From contig CASHTG010000003.1 in assembly GCA_949357655.1 (NCBI GenBank), positions 868,001-932,000 on the forward strand: a stretch of 64,000 nt of DNA. Reading direction: 5' to 3'. The notes beneath the pieces were generated by a model. That model worked only from the letters and a program-made list of their open reading frames with translations. It was not told the origin of the DNA and did no database searches. This document shows, one piece after another, positions 1 through 11,879 of the stretch. Both the position numbers and the translations under genes were made by a program. This DNA comes from Parascedosporium putredinis (lineage: Eukaryota; Ascomycota; Sordariomycetes; Microascales; Microascaceae). Position 1 is the stretch's first letter; every line of letters begins with the position of its first letter.

Positions 1-33
1 GGCCTCTGCCGATCCCAGGCGAGGGTTTGGGCA

Positions 34-40
34 TATATAA
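34..40 (+). promoter_or_regulatory. TATA-like box
   Basis: A TATATAA string lies about 450 bp upstream of the main open frame of the first gene. It is followed by a C/T-rich stretch that resembles a fungal transcription start region. It is a candidate core promoter for the orphan gene; there is no independent support. Confidence 0.35.
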
Positions 41-187
41 AGACGTTCTGGGGAAGTTGATCGTAGGCCCATGGCCGCCTCTTGAACACACGCTTCATCT
101 CCATACCTCCGTACCTCCATCTCTTCGCTAGATCAGACGTTTTGCGGACATTTCCATCACAATTCTCTCCGTTCAACCGTCTCTCAA

Positions 188-260
188 GTTAGTTCAGTCC
201 TCCATTGCTATCAATATCATTCCGGATTTCAGCGTCATTCATACTAACTCACTGATACAG
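188..260 (+). other. Predicted leader intron of first gene
   Basis: A GTTAGT donor at 188, a TACTAAC branch-like site near 242-248 and a CAG acceptor ending at 260 define a 73-bp intron of typical fungal size. No ATG precedes it, so it would lie in the 5' untranslated leader of the orphan gene that follows. Confidence 0.45.
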
Positions 261-484
261 CTTATTATTCTACCAAAGTATTACTGGCCTGGTCGCGCAT
301 CGACCAAGACTAGAACATCAATGTCGCCGTGCAAGCGAACCAGGCTCAACGGCCCAAACTATCGGCCAAGACCACGATTCCCGGGACTACAATCCCCAGG
401 AGTACAATCCCCGGGAGTACAGCCCCGATGATTCACCCCCACTGGTACAAGCCCCAATAGTACACCCCTGGGGTTCAACCTACA

Positions 485-2408
485 ATGGGCAATTCTACCT
501 TTAGGCTGGGCCCCAATTACAATTTCATGAACCCCAATGTACAGGCATTGGCCTTTACAATGGCGCCTGCTCAGGCCACTACCCCGGCCTTTAGCACCAC
601 ACATTTCCAGCACGGCGGGTCGTTCCTCTTCCAGCACCAGACTTCCCTGACCTACGACCAGCCGCCGCAACAGCCTCGCTTCCCTCCCGGAAACTTGGCG
701 CTGCCAGCCGGAATTCAGACAAGTTTCCCTCAGCAGTCTCCTGAGATCTCCGAACTGACGAGAACATGGGACAGCTGGGTATACGGGAATATGCTTGTGG
801 ACTGGTATCCAACCGCGGCACCCGAGCGCATCAAGTATTCGGAAATTATGCTTAATGCATTCAAAGTCAGGAAGGCTGCCGACCTGGCCCAGTATAAAAA
901 TTCGCTCAAGGCTGGTCTCACGGCCCTCTTGGCCCATAAGCCTGTCGACGTCGGGCCAGAAGACACTCTGGCCAACCTGTCCGAACTTACGGAACAAGTA
1001 CGGCAGCGAATCCAGGCGGCCACCGGCGGACAGCCTCTAGACCACCAGAACATCGCAGACATCCCCGAAGCCGTCTTGAATTCGATCGTCTCCGAGCGCT
1101 GCGCGCGTTATGGAGAAGTGATGCTTCCGCTCACTGTGACTTTCGGCCCGGTCAGGTATACCAAGGCCATGGTCGTCTCCATGGGCAAGCGCCAGCTACT
1201 CGTCGCCAGTAAAGTAGAGGAAGAGCCCCTTACTTGGGCCACAGGGGAGGAGACTACGTCTTTGCTTACTCCAGCATGCACAATACTAAACAGGACGAAC
1301 GATGCCGCTTCCGTTACGAAGGCCAGGTCCCTCGCCCGCAAAGAGAATACCGCGCAAGGCTTGCAGTCGTCCGGAACACGGTATTCCACATGCTTGCCAG
1401 GCTTCTCGCATTCGTCCACCCCGGCCTCGAGAATATCCTGCCTGTCATGCAAGAAGCGAGGACCGAATCGATCCACACCCTGAGGCAGTGCTACGAGTCA
1501 GCATTCCCTTCTCCCTACCAGCCGAGCCAAGAGCTCCGCGATTTCATCACCGCCAAGGTCATGGAGACAGAGGCCACAGTAGAGCTTGCGTGGCTCTTGG
1601 TCCAGGTAGACCAGGACACGCATACCGTGGACGACCACGCCTTCACCGCCATTCTCACAAAGCTCACCCAAAAGCCACTGAGGGATCTGGCCAACTGCTA
1701 TCACCATCGCCAAAAGACGGCGGCGGAGAAGATCTTATTCGAGGAGTGCGAGTACAATGATAGGGTGGCCGTGTACAAAAATGGGAAAGTAAGTTTGCGA
1801 CCCCCTGCCTCCTCCCGCACATTTGTCTTGCCCCCTGCTGCTGCGTTTTCGCAATTGATTTTGGGATCCCTTGATTGTTCTTGGGTTTCCCCGTGACGCG
1901 ACGTCGTGAGTGGATTCCAAGAGGCGCCAAAAGACGTGTCGTCGGAATTTCCACGGCAAATCCCGTCGTGCCATTCTCGCATCTCGAGCTTTGGCCAATG
2001 AAACCCCGTTTTTGAGAATTTTCCCAGCGCCACATCAAAATTTGGTTTGACGGAACTTCAATTCTGACCACGCTTCTCCAGTCCTATCTCGACTTCGTCA
2101 ACAAGTGGTACCCCGAGGCTCGTCAGGATCCTCTCGTCAACCTCTATAGCGGCCCACGAATCGCCGAGGAGCTGTTCCAGACCAACCTCGAGAGAATTTA
2201 CCAGCTGGTGGCGCCGAAATTTCCTGTCTTGGCTCCCACACCTCCCATATCAGCAACCCCTTCCATCGAGGTCCGCCTCGTCGAGGCTCTCCTTCCAGTC
2301 ACCGCTGCCCAACCGCCCGTCACCCCAGAAAGCGCTCCAGAACTCGTCGCGGCTCTAAACCCCCGGTATCGAGCAAGCCTGTCCCGGAACCCGGTAATAG
2401 TCTGTTGA
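485..2408 (+). CDS. Orphan protein, frame broken, one intron
   Basis: I do not recognise this family. The frame from 485 runs with good coding character to about 1240, then continues in another phase to a GTAAGT donor at 1789. An intron of 239 bp (1789-2027, ending TTTTCCCAG) leads to a third segment starting Arg-His-Ile-Lys. The switch near 1243-1246 (a GGGG run) fits one missing base. The protein is mostly helical-looking, with a Pro/Gln/Tyr-rich N-terminus. Coding-like sequence in other phases extends upstream to an ATG at 321 (a repeat of GGAGTACAATCCCCG-like units) and downstream to about 2620, so both ends are uncertain. There is no signal peptide or membrane segment. It could be a fast-evolving orphan or a decaying gene. 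Confidence 0.5.
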
Positions 2409-2873
2409 CTGACCAGACTGGCCTTGTTGGCGCCCCCGACTCGCAAGCCATCCCGCAACCCGACTCGGGCCCTGCTGTCATTGATCAACAGACCTCCGAC
2501 TTGGATCTAACACCTCCCAACGCCGGCATCGCGCCCCTTCTCTTGCTGGTTCCCTATCCCCAGCTGCACCTATCCAGGCCCTTTTACTTTCTACACCCAT
2601 TGGCCCTGATCTCGAATTAAACGGTGCCTTCCGGCAAATCAATAATCAAGTTGAAGAAACCATTGATCCCAGGCTCATTTGGAACTCTGACGCAACCGTC
2701 TACCCCAACTAAAGTTCAAGCTGGCCATTGCTTTTTCTACTTGGGCTTTTCATCTCTATCACAACATCACCATCTATCGATCAAAGTAGACATTCGGCTC
2801 CGAAGCTTCGAAAGCACGACACAAATTCTTTTACAACTTTTTTCCCTTTTTCCTTCCTTTTCACGTTTCGGCC

Positions 2874-3400
2874 ATGACTAGCATTTCTAGCCTTCGAGGC
2901 GTTCTCGCCTCTGCCCCGCTGCAGCGGGCGTGGGGTTCCGCCTCCACCGTTGCGGCCTCCACCATCGCGCTCACGCGCTCCTTCACCACGACCAATTCGC
3001 TGCAGAAGAAGAAGAAGAAGGACAACAAACCCAAGTCGGAGGACTCCTTGAAGCTCAAGGCTCTCAAGGCGAACCTCTTCGCCGACCCTCCCCGCCTTTG
3101 CGCATGGCCCGCAACAGGTGGCTACGACACTGGACCATCCACCGGGCTTGGCTCCTACACCAGCGCCACGTCCGCGAAGCCCGTCAGAAGGAGCTCATGA
3201 GGATGCAGCAGGGCATGTTTGAGGCATGCGAGGAGCTGAGGAAGACGAGCGGACCTGGCTTGAGGCCGGAAGGATACCTCTACAGGGTTGGCATGGAGAA
3301 GAAGGGTGTTTACGGGCCCAAGGGCATTCCCATCGAGTACGCGAGGCTACAGACGGACACTCCTGCGCGGGAAGCCTGGAATCACAATTGGACGAGGTAA
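2874..3400 (+). CDS. Mitochondrial ribosomal protein mL40 (MRPL28 family)
   Basis: This is a structural protein of the mitochondrial large ribosomal subunit. The N-terminus (residues 1 to about 45) is rich in Ser, Ala and Arg with no acidic residue, as in a matrix-targeting presequence, and ends near RSFTTTNSLQ. A Lys-rich linker follows, then the conserved core with RNRWLRHWTIHRAW and the C-terminal PIEYARLQTDTP segment that I recall from ascomycete homologues. The frame breaks at a CCCC run (3090-3093). Restoring one base gives a continuous protein of about 175 residues; as written it would stop early after a nonsense tail. There is no intron. A pyrimidine-rich leader (about 2830-2870) precedes the ATG, common in highly expressed fungal genes. 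Confidence 0.85.
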
Positions 3401-5151
3401 CCCCCAAAGGGGCCTCAACAATGTTTTATCATCATCATCATGAAGTCTGTTATTGGTTAATCTGCTTCTTCTTTTTCTTGTTCTTTTTCTACTTTGTCGC
3501 CGCTACGGCCTTCTTGTATCCCCCTTTTTATCTCATGTAAGACTACATCTTTTACCGCCGCGCGCTGAAATAGACGGGTTTGGATTGGACTTCAACTGTT
3601 AAGAATAGGGTCGTTAGGAATTCAGTCTTTTTCCCTCTCTGTTGTGACGATGATCAACGTTATAAAAAGTCAATACAAGAAAATGTACATAAACCCATGG
3701 TTCAATCTAATGACGCCATGACATTTAAAGTGAACACATTCGAGGGCTTTGCCCCAGGAAACCACCTCTCTCATAAGAGCTTCACTCTGGTCCAACCCTC
3801 GTGCGTGTTGGCCGCTTACTCTTTATTGACTGGGTAGACTTGATTCTGAACCGCCATGTCTTGACGTGTACGCGACGAGGTTTCGACCAGAAACCAAAAG
3901 TAGGTAAACGGAAAGAAGAACCGAGGGGCAGATGGCGATCCTGGTGGTGCTTCTTTAGACCCTGGACTCACTGGCAAGAACCTGATGACCTCAGAAAAGG
4001 GAGGAACATCAAGGGGGGCCCTTGCATGTCTCGGAATCGGGAAAGCGGCCCGGCCCATCTCCTCCGGCCCAAGACTACGCCAATCTACGAACTCCCGCGC
4101 GTCGAAACGAAGGGTGGTTTAGGCAAGTAACAGACTCAGACAGGGAGAGGGTCGCTAAGGTGCGGGCGTACGATGATGCTGGAGGGCCATACCTGGAGGA
4201 GATGGGGATACGAAGCCGGTGTATCATTATGATCGAAAGAGAATGGGGCAGGCGTAGTCGAGGTACCCGGATCGTGAAAGCCCCTTGACTGACCACCTTG
4301 ACATTGCATGTCTTTCTCTTCCACCGATATCTCTAGTCTGCTTTTCATTTTTTATCCTTGCCCCAGAATACGGGCCTAGTAGGACCCACATGCATCGAAA
4401 TAGCACTCGAGCACCGAGGCCTTCGCCGTTGGGTTGGACGAGAGAGAAGACGTAGAGAAAAAGGAAAATGCCGTTAAATTTAGTTGTAGCGGAAGAGATT
4501 AAAAAGGCCGGGTCATATTGGACCAAACAAAGATATGAGAAAAGGAAAGAAGAATGACGTATCCCAAAACAGTGGTGGAAGGAAAAGGAAACAAGAAAAG
4601 GAAAACCAGATAGAATAACCCCGAGACTTTTTCCCCTCCCAGCCCTTGGTTCTCCATTTACAAGATGCATAGATATAAACGGCTTTGAAAAGCCGAGGAA
4701 AGACCGGCCTGATAAAAAGCAGCAGAAAGAAGAGATGTGTCGAGGGCGGTGCGTGGATTTTTTGTTTCCCTCGCAACATGGAATGAAATAAGAGGGAGCC
4801 TCTGCCACGTCTCAAACGGCTAGGTTTCTACTAACAAGAGAGGGACAGATGGTGAAAGGGGCCCGACCATGAATGGTTTCTTCTACGGTGACTCACTCAG
4901 GTGTGGCCGGCGCCCGTTGACAAATAGAAGAAAATGGGGAATCGGGAGGCGGACGGACCAAGAGCGCATGGCTGTGTCTCTCCAACCGAGAGCGCTGTGG
5001 TGTTGGGGCGGGTGGCGGACGGTGGGATCAACCGGTGCCAGCATCTAGGCATCTGCCTTACGAGGTTCTAGGCCTCTCAAGACTCGTGGTTCAAGAACCC
5101 CCGCAAAAGTGACGGGTAGGGTCTGCAAGGCAGAGGATGGTCGGTGGCGTC
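3401..5151. other. Intergenic, convergent 3' ends
   Basis: This holds the 3' ends of the mL40 and Rho2 genes, which converge. Open frames here are short or show no recognisable protein, the largest being 193 codons on the minus strand (4227-4808), hydrophobic and low-complexity. I see no supported gene. Confidence 0.5.
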
Positions 5152-6197
5152 TTACAGCACAACGCAACAGCCACCTCCCTCGCCGTTCTCAAATGTTAAA
5201 AGTGCGGCCCGGGTGGCAGCCTCGAAAACATCGTCAACACCTTCACCGCTTAGGCTGGAGCATTCGAGATATCTTCGAGCGCCAATCTCCTTGGCCGCCT
5301 GATCACCTTCTTGAGGCGAAACAAAACGTAGAGACTTCTTGCGCTGTTCTTCAATGGCGACTGGGTCTTCGCGTAGGTCCTTCTTCAGGCCAACGAGAAT
5401 AATGGGCACACCAGGACAAAGCCGAGTAGCCTCTTCCACCCACTAGATTGGAGACGCGCTGTTAATCATCAGGCAACCTTTGACAAGGAGACTCCTTGTA
5501 TAAGCTCACCTTGTGCTTGACATTATCCAGAGAATCGGGGGTCTCGATGGAGAATCCGACTAAGATGACATGAGCTTTGGAGTATGCTAGAGGCCGCAAC
5601 CGCTCGTAATCCTCTTGTCCCGCCGTGTCCCATAGCGCGAGCTGGACGGATTTGCCATCGACCCTACAATCAGTCACGTAGTTTTCAAACACGGTCGGTA
5701 TCTATGGCAGGTGACAAGTCATCATCAGCATCTTTTCTCAGAATCGCTAGCGCAGCAACACATGGGTTGCTCTTCTCGAGTGTTGGGATTGAGACGACTC
5801 ACGTAGTTCTATGACAGTAAAATTAGCAATGTACTTTGTAACAAGGAAGGCGACAGCGGCAAGTGCACTCAGGAGAAGAAACCTACTGTAGGAAATAGCC
5901 TAGCGTAAAGACGCTCAAGAGACTGGTCTTTCCACAAGCGCCATCACCAATAATCACTAGCTTCCTAAAGTGGTCGGTCAGTCTTAGGAGCTCATATATG
6001 ATCCGCAAAACATGCAGATGCCAAAGCGGCTGTCAAGACCAGACACAGGCTGCGCGACAAGGGACAAGGCTGACACCTCTCCAAAGGGTTTGGGATGGCA
6101 AGATAGGCAGGGTATGGTAGCAACACTTTAGCGACCAATGGTGGGGGAATATGACAACGTACCTTCGGATAGCGTTATTCGGGCTGGTGGCGGCCAT
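5152..6197 (-). CDS. rho2: Rho2-type small GTPase
   Basis: This is a membrane-anchored Rho GTPase; fungal Rho2 acts in cell-wall integrity signalling and polarised growth. Exons on the minus strand: 6197-6163, 5964-5887, 5808-5803 (a 6-nt microexon coding Asn-Tyr), 5701-5510 and 5442-5152. Visible motifs are the P-loop GDGACGKTS, the effector loop leading into PTVFENYV, the switch II DTAGQEDYERLRP, GLKKDL (the G4 motif, with Gly in place of the usual Cys or Asn), and ECSSLSGEGVDDVFEAATR (G5 and after). It ends in the CAAX box CVVL, predicting geranylgeranylation. The wording is closer to yeast Rho2 than to Rho1 or Cdc42. One base is missing near 5891 to keep GYFPT in frame; with it the protein is 200 residues, normal for the family. 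Confidence 0.9.
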
Positions 6198-9100
6198 GGC
6201 CTGCTTTAGAGGGATGCTGAGCCCGGTGGGGTGAGAGGAGGGGCGGAGGAAGAATCTTTAGCTGGTCGGTGTGCGCCTTTTGTGGTTGAATAGCTAAAGA
6301 TCGCCGTCTTCTGCAGTTGGGGATGCGTAGCAATTCTTTCCAGCCTGAAATGCGTATTCGACCGGACCGGGGCCCGTTGAAGTGTCGTTCGGAGAGGATA
6401 AAGATTTGTTGAGAGAAAAAGTGGGAGGGGGAGGATCGGAGTGTCTTGCTCCCCTCAGGTTCCACAATTGAGAACTTCACGGTGTGAAAGCAGTTCGCGG
6501 CAAAAGGAGATTTCTATTTTTTGGTTATAAAAAAGGAGAGAGGCAATTCAGTTGACAAGGTAAGTTGCGGTGGAGGTGCGACGTCGAGATCTACCCGAAT
6601 TCGGCGAGCGGACAGGGAGAACGAGGAGGAGGATGGGGATGTCGAGTGATTGAAAAGGAATCGCGGTGGGTCGATCGATGTTTCGAAGCGGGAACGAGGG
6701 GTTCAAATAGATGATGTTGGGAGGTGGCCAAGGAAGAAAAATAGTTGGAGAAAGAAGGGAATTGGCAACGACAGAGTCTGGCGGGTGTTCTGTTTTGCGC
6801 GGGCGTCGACGTCGTGTGCAACTTGGGGGCCGACAGCAGGAAAGAGGATGAGTTTATGAAGCTGCAGGTGGAGACAAACACGAGGGTGTCGGGAAGTGAT
6901 GCTGTGCAAGGGCCAAGGCTAGGCGACAGACGTTTCGGCTTCCAGGTTAGGCTTCGGGTCCTCCTCGCCTTGACGTCTTAGGCAGTGTTCTTTGAAGCGG
7001 GAGGTCGACGTTAAGCCAAGGACAATAAGGACAATGGGAGGTGGATGCCGTTTCCACCAAGTGGGTTGTGCCTTTCTTCAAGCCCCGTTGCGTATTACGG
7101 TTTACAGTGCAGGGCGTTGATAGGAGGGGGGTCAGCCTTGCTTCCTGATTTCAATGCGGGAAGATTTTCAAGCTGGTCGGAGATGGACCAGGGGATCGGC
7201 GGCTCGTCCAGGGGGTGGGGGAGTAATCGCGGTTGGGAGATATCGATCGTGCAGATGCGTGGTTGGCTCTCACCAGGGAGGACGAAATTCAGTCGTTCTT
7301 GGACGCGGCGGCCGTGAATACGAGACGAATCTAGCGTAGGCTAGACCGGGGCTGGTGGACAGGTCGCAGCAGAAAGGAATTTTGGTGACCTCAGCGACTC
7401 CAGGGGACCTTCCCATCGTCATTGTCCTCTATTTCTGGACTAGGACTGCAGGTGGGCTGGGCTCGCGGGTAAATCCCGGGGCGGTGCTGAGCCACAGTTG
7501 GGGACCCATAGGATCCATGGATCACTCAGGGCAGCGACAGCGATGAAGAGTGGACTCGGGCTCTGGTTGGCCAATGTCAGCACGCGCCAAGCCTGCTCAA
7601 CATCGTTCGGCGATTTGATCAAATCGGGCTGTTTTGGCAGGTCCCATCCCGCCAAAGTCCTACGCTGGACAAAGTACGAAGTACCCGACCCTTCCAGTCG
7701 AGCAGTGAACATCAAATTGAAGACTGTGAACTCGGCCAGCCAGGGGTTCTTGCAGGATGGACAGCGGGGTGGGCTCAGGCGCGGGCGGCGGCGGGGTTTC
7801 AATCCGCATCAGTCCCATCAAAATGGGACGTAATGCCCCGGAAAAACACACAGATTATTCAATGTTCTCTAGAATGGATACGGGTTAGTTTCGAAAGAGG
7901 TAGAGCAAACCTGGTTAGGTTTTAGTTCAAGACTGCGGCTGACCTCGGGACAGCAAGCCGTCTCTTCTTGCGCGAGTATCTCTATGCCATGGGGTAAAAA
8001 AACAAAACAACTCGAGGACACACTCCAACACGAGTTCAGATCTTCAGCTCATCAAGCAAAGATGCATTCTTGCCGAACTAGCCTTTCGCTTATACTAAGC
8101 AAATATACAACCTGCAGGATAGAGGGCCCCTAGCGCGGAGGAAAGTTGAGCGCGCCAAAGTGAAAAAGAAAAAAAGAAAAAAGGAAAAGAAAAGAAAAAG
8201 AAAGAACCAAAAAAATGAACAGAAGCCTCGTGTGTCTTTCCCAGCTATGATTAAAGTCCCCTACATCTTGGGAGACAAAAGCGCCCTTCTTCTTCAAGTG
8301 ACCGTCCTCTCACTCAGACGACTGAACAGACAGCACCCATGTCTCCCAGTCCCCGTCACATTACGAGCTCGTCGAGACGTTTCCCTAACCAGTTGATACG
8401 GACCGCGTAGCCATCGTCAAAGAGAAAAGTGGGTTCCAGGTCAGCGGAGGGAGCCCATAACGTTCACCGTCGTGAGGTTTGTTGTTCCTCGAGATGCGGT
8501 CGTGCGGATGAAGCTTGCCCAAAGACTGGCTACCATCTCGCAAGGAAGAAATCCCGAATGCTGCAGGGCTCCACCCTTCTCGTAGCGCGCTTAATTCAAC
8601 GCGACTAAACTCACATTTCGTTGACGCCATTACCCTCCTCAATTCCTCGAGTCTCGTATTATCTGGTTCTCGACCCCGGATCCGACTCGGTGGGTTTTGG
8701 CGGGTACGAACTTTCCTATGGTCGCCCTATGGAGCGGGGACTCGTGCTTTTCCGAGAGGCAGCCGAGCCGTACCTGCACAGGGCATCAATGCCACGGCGG
8801 CCCCGAGAGCCCCTGACTAGTCATGTTCGGGTAAATCTGACCATCCATCAAAATGTCGCCTATTCAGTAGTTGAAGGTGATGGGAAGGGGACGGGCGGGC
8901 GGCCATGAAGTCGTGACACGACCCAAGATGATGAGAGGTTAATTCTAGTGCTTAGGCTGGTCCTCGCTCACCATATTCCCGGTCCCCGGAATGCAGCATT
9001 GTTGCCGTTTTTGGTTCTTCATCCTCCGCCACGAGCCAGCTGATGCATAGAAAATAATGGATCCATATGCAGCAAATATCGCCTTGGCTTCGTGTTCTCC

Positions 9101-11189
9101 TCAAGAGGTTGGCAGCGTGAGACCCAATCCATCCAAGCCCAACCCTGTCAATTGCCCACAGGGAGCAGAACCATCCCCTCCCACTGCATGTGAGCTGGCC
9201 TAAGCTTGGGATTATTCGACCAGTGACCAATGCGAGCTGCAGGGACGGCACTTGTTATCGCACCTGCACTCGTCGAGGAGCGAAAACGACCAAGCTCTAG
9301 AGGTGGGCAAGCTCTCGAAGAACTAGTCCCCGAGGCCGTTGATGCAGAAGACTCTGCCCCAGTAACCTCGAAAAGCGCCGAGTATTTGGATGAGAGAGGT
9401 GAGGCCATTGCGATTTATCTGACTAAGGGCCGATTGGACCCAAATGCCCGATGCGACATGGTCTCGCTGTAGTCTCAGAGAGAGAAGACACTGGCCCATG
9501 CATACCATCAAGGGATCGACAAACATGATCCGTGCAGAGTTGAGTTGAGTATCAGTGACGACCATACACTGCAGAGACGTATTCCGATATCTAAGATATG
9601 GTCACAACTTCATAACCGCGAGACGAGACCACCTCCCAATTCCCAGCTCTTCCCGGGAACTCGGCTACGACACACTTGGAAGAGGATCCAGATCTACCAG
9701 AAAGGAAAAAAGAAAAAAAAGAAAAGCTCAAAGACGACATGAAACGCCATTCACGTTCTCCTTGTTAACCAACCTCTCTTGAACTAGCCTTCCAAACTGT
9801 ATGGCGGGGTATGGTGTTGGCAAGGAACGATCAAGGCCCCATGTAGCAATAGAGCTCTCTAGTGCATTCAAGGCTGCATGTGCGAGTCTTGCAGGGCACC
9901 GTCCCGACTTTTGAAGGCATGTCTTGCAGCGAATACATCACGTCTTTGTGACCCAGCGCTCTCAATGTCGAGAATGTCTCGACTGCTGCAGTATCGGCCG
10001 GCTGGATCTGACCTGTAGACTCTAACCGCAGGCGCTAAGCCGGCTTGAAAGCGCTAAATTGAACTCCCGCTTCCGGCTTCCGGCCTCCCACTTCGACCAA
10101 GACAACAGCCAGCTGCCCTTGACCAGTCGTCCAAGAGGGAATGCGCGGATGGTTATTCCTAGGAGCACGAGTAAGTGCCGTGCGTCATGTAAACACTATA
10201 TCTAAAAGGTGACCTACCGAAGACATTGTTCCGCGAAACAACAGGTTGCGAGGGCATCCTCAACAACAGGCATCATCTAGCGCATACACACTCATCACCA
10301 TTCCACAGAATCACCCCACTCATCCTCTTCCCACGAGGCCATTGGAGATCCTTTCACAGTACTAGCCTATACTCAAGGAGTGAATGGAACAGAAAATTAG
10401 AGAGTATGAACATCAAAAGTTCCGCCAGGTACAAGAGAACAAAAAGAAAGGAAAAGAGAAAACGAACCCCGAATCGTATTGTGGGGAAAGTAAACGAAGG
10501 GAAATGGCTAAAAGATACGCAAACATATAGCAGTCATCAAAGACCCACTGGCCCATGGCCGATATCCGACATGAGTTGTCGAATCTTCCCGGAAGAGTAC
10601 CCACATCGTCCGAGACGGTAGGGGGCTACGGCAGGGAAACCGGGGAGCGCGCTCCTATCGCGAACCCTCACCCACGCAAGCGAGGCCGGCCATTTCCTAA
10701 CATGGCGTTGATCGTCATACTAGCCTCAGCTTTCGCAGTCCTGCCGCGGACCGAGGCGCCCCAGACATGGTCTAGGGCGTCGTTAGCGAACAAAACCAAG
10801 GACATGAGATGACCTCCCGTTAGCTGCTCTTGAGAAGGGTCCCCGGGCGACGCTATTCTCCACGGTTCGGAACTCGCAAGTAGGACATCGGAGATTCACA
10901 CTAGACGCTCTCGCTCTCACTCTCTGCTATGTCGAGACATTGTAGCTGACTGGAACCTAAAAGCAAGGACGTCTATTCTGCTAATCGAGGGTAGGGAGGA
11001 AGGGTTCGACAAACCGGGGGCCATGATTGAAACCTCGGTTTGATGAGATGAGGGGCTGGCAGCTTTCAGGAGCTGTGTCAATGTGGGTAAGAGATATGAA
11101 GCTCCAATCCTCGTGAGGAGGTTGATATGGATGACGGGGAGCAAGACCAAGATATGAGAGATATCGGGAATCTGGGCCTTCCGGGCGAG
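6198..11189. other. Gene-poor interval of 5 kb
   Basis: This contains the Rho2 promoter and leader at the left and the promoter of the small secreted protein at the right. An A/G-rich run lies at about 8160-8215. Many open frames of 60-120 codons exist on both strands but none has a recognisable domain, signal peptide or paired splice sites. I see no supported gene; a long non-coding transcript or a fast-evolving small gene cannot be excluded. Confidence 0.4.
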
Positions 11190-11196
11190 TATATAA
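11190..11196 (+). promoter_or_regulatory. TATA box of small secreted protein gene
   Basis: A TATATAA match lies about 220 bp upstream of the start codon, with a C/T-rich presumed start region about 30-90 bp downstream. Position and context fit a core promoter driving the gene at 11413. Confidence 0.6.
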
Positions 11197-11321
11197 GTCC
11201 TCGGTTGCCCCCTGCTGTCCCGTAAAAGAAAAGAAGCTCATCCACACATCGGCAGTCACTCATCTTCCCGTTCCGGTCTCCAAGAAAGGCAAGCTCTTAA
11301 GCTACTCGATATCATCTCAAA

Positions 11322-11383
11322 GTACGTTTTCTGCTTCGGTTGCCGTAGGCCATATTGCCATCTCAGTAGCTAACTACTTGCAG
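11322..11383 (+). other. Predicted leader intron
   Basis: A GTACGT donor, a GCTAAC branch site near 11369-11374 and a TTGCAG acceptor give a 62-bp intron in the 5' leader, ending 29 bp before the start codon of the small secreted protein. Confidence 0.6.
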
Positions 11384-11412
11384 CAGATTACCCATCTTCC
11401 TAGCCAGGCAAA

Positions 11413-11724
11413 ATGAACACCATGAACAACTTCATCGCCGTTTTCTTCATCCTCATCGCGCTTGCGTTTGCTGCGCCCACTCCTATCCTCAACGGGGTTG
11501 GGATTCCTGGCTTCGACGCGACTAAGGTTCTCCAATTAGAGCAGCTGCTCGCAGAGCTTCAGGAGGTTTCCCTTAGCCAGAGCACTAGCGTTGTCCCTGC
11601 TAGTATCCTCGGGACGTTCCTCGCGATTATTTCTAGTGCTGTCGGCAAAGTGCCCTTCGCTGGCCTGGTTTTCGGGCCCATCCTTGCGTCACTTGGCGGT
11701 CTCCTCGGCGGCCTTGGCAGCTAG
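11413..11724 (+). CDS. Small secreted hydrophobic protein
   Basis: The protein is 103 residues, intact, from a single coding exon. Residues 1-20 form a clear signal peptide (a hydrophobic core followed by ALAFAAP, cleavage probably after Ala20 or Ala21). The mature part has a leucine-rich stretch at about 40-52 and then a long Gly/Ala/Val/Leu-rich C-terminus ending GGLLGGLGS; there is no cysteine. Size, secretion signal and hydrophobic tail resemble small secreted proteins often catalogued as candidate effectors or surface-active proteins, but I know no named family. The lack of Cys excludes a classical hydrophobin. It has its own TATA box, leader intron and a poly(A) signal, so it looks like a real, expressed gene. 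An alternative first Met is residue 4. Confidence 0.75.
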   Translation: MNTMNNFIAVFFILIALAFAAPTPILNGVGIPGFDATKVLQLEQLLAELQEVSLSQSTSVVPASILGTFLAIISSAVGKVPFAGLVFGPILASLGGLLGGLGS

Positions 11725-11862
11725 GTTGCCACCATCGCCTGCTCAACAACTGGGCGCATTGCTCAGGACCGCTGCAGCCGCCCCGAACGTCTTAAGATTA
11801 GGACTTGTCCTAGATCCACATGCGAGATGCTATAGAAATGGACGCACTACTTCGAATGAGCT

Positions 11863-11868
11863 AATAAA
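11863..11868 (+). terminator. Poly(A) signal AATAAA
   Basis: An exact AATAAA lies 139 bp after the stop codon of the small secreted protein gene, followed by a T-rich stretch. It is a likely cleavage and polyadenylation signal for that gene. Confidence 0.5.
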
Positions 11869-11879
11869 GACATTTTGAT

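Noticed and set aside
4227..4808. 193-codon minus-strand hydrophobic frame
   Set aside because: Phe/Ser/Leu-rich reading of A/G-rich 3' flank; no domain, no splice or promoter support.
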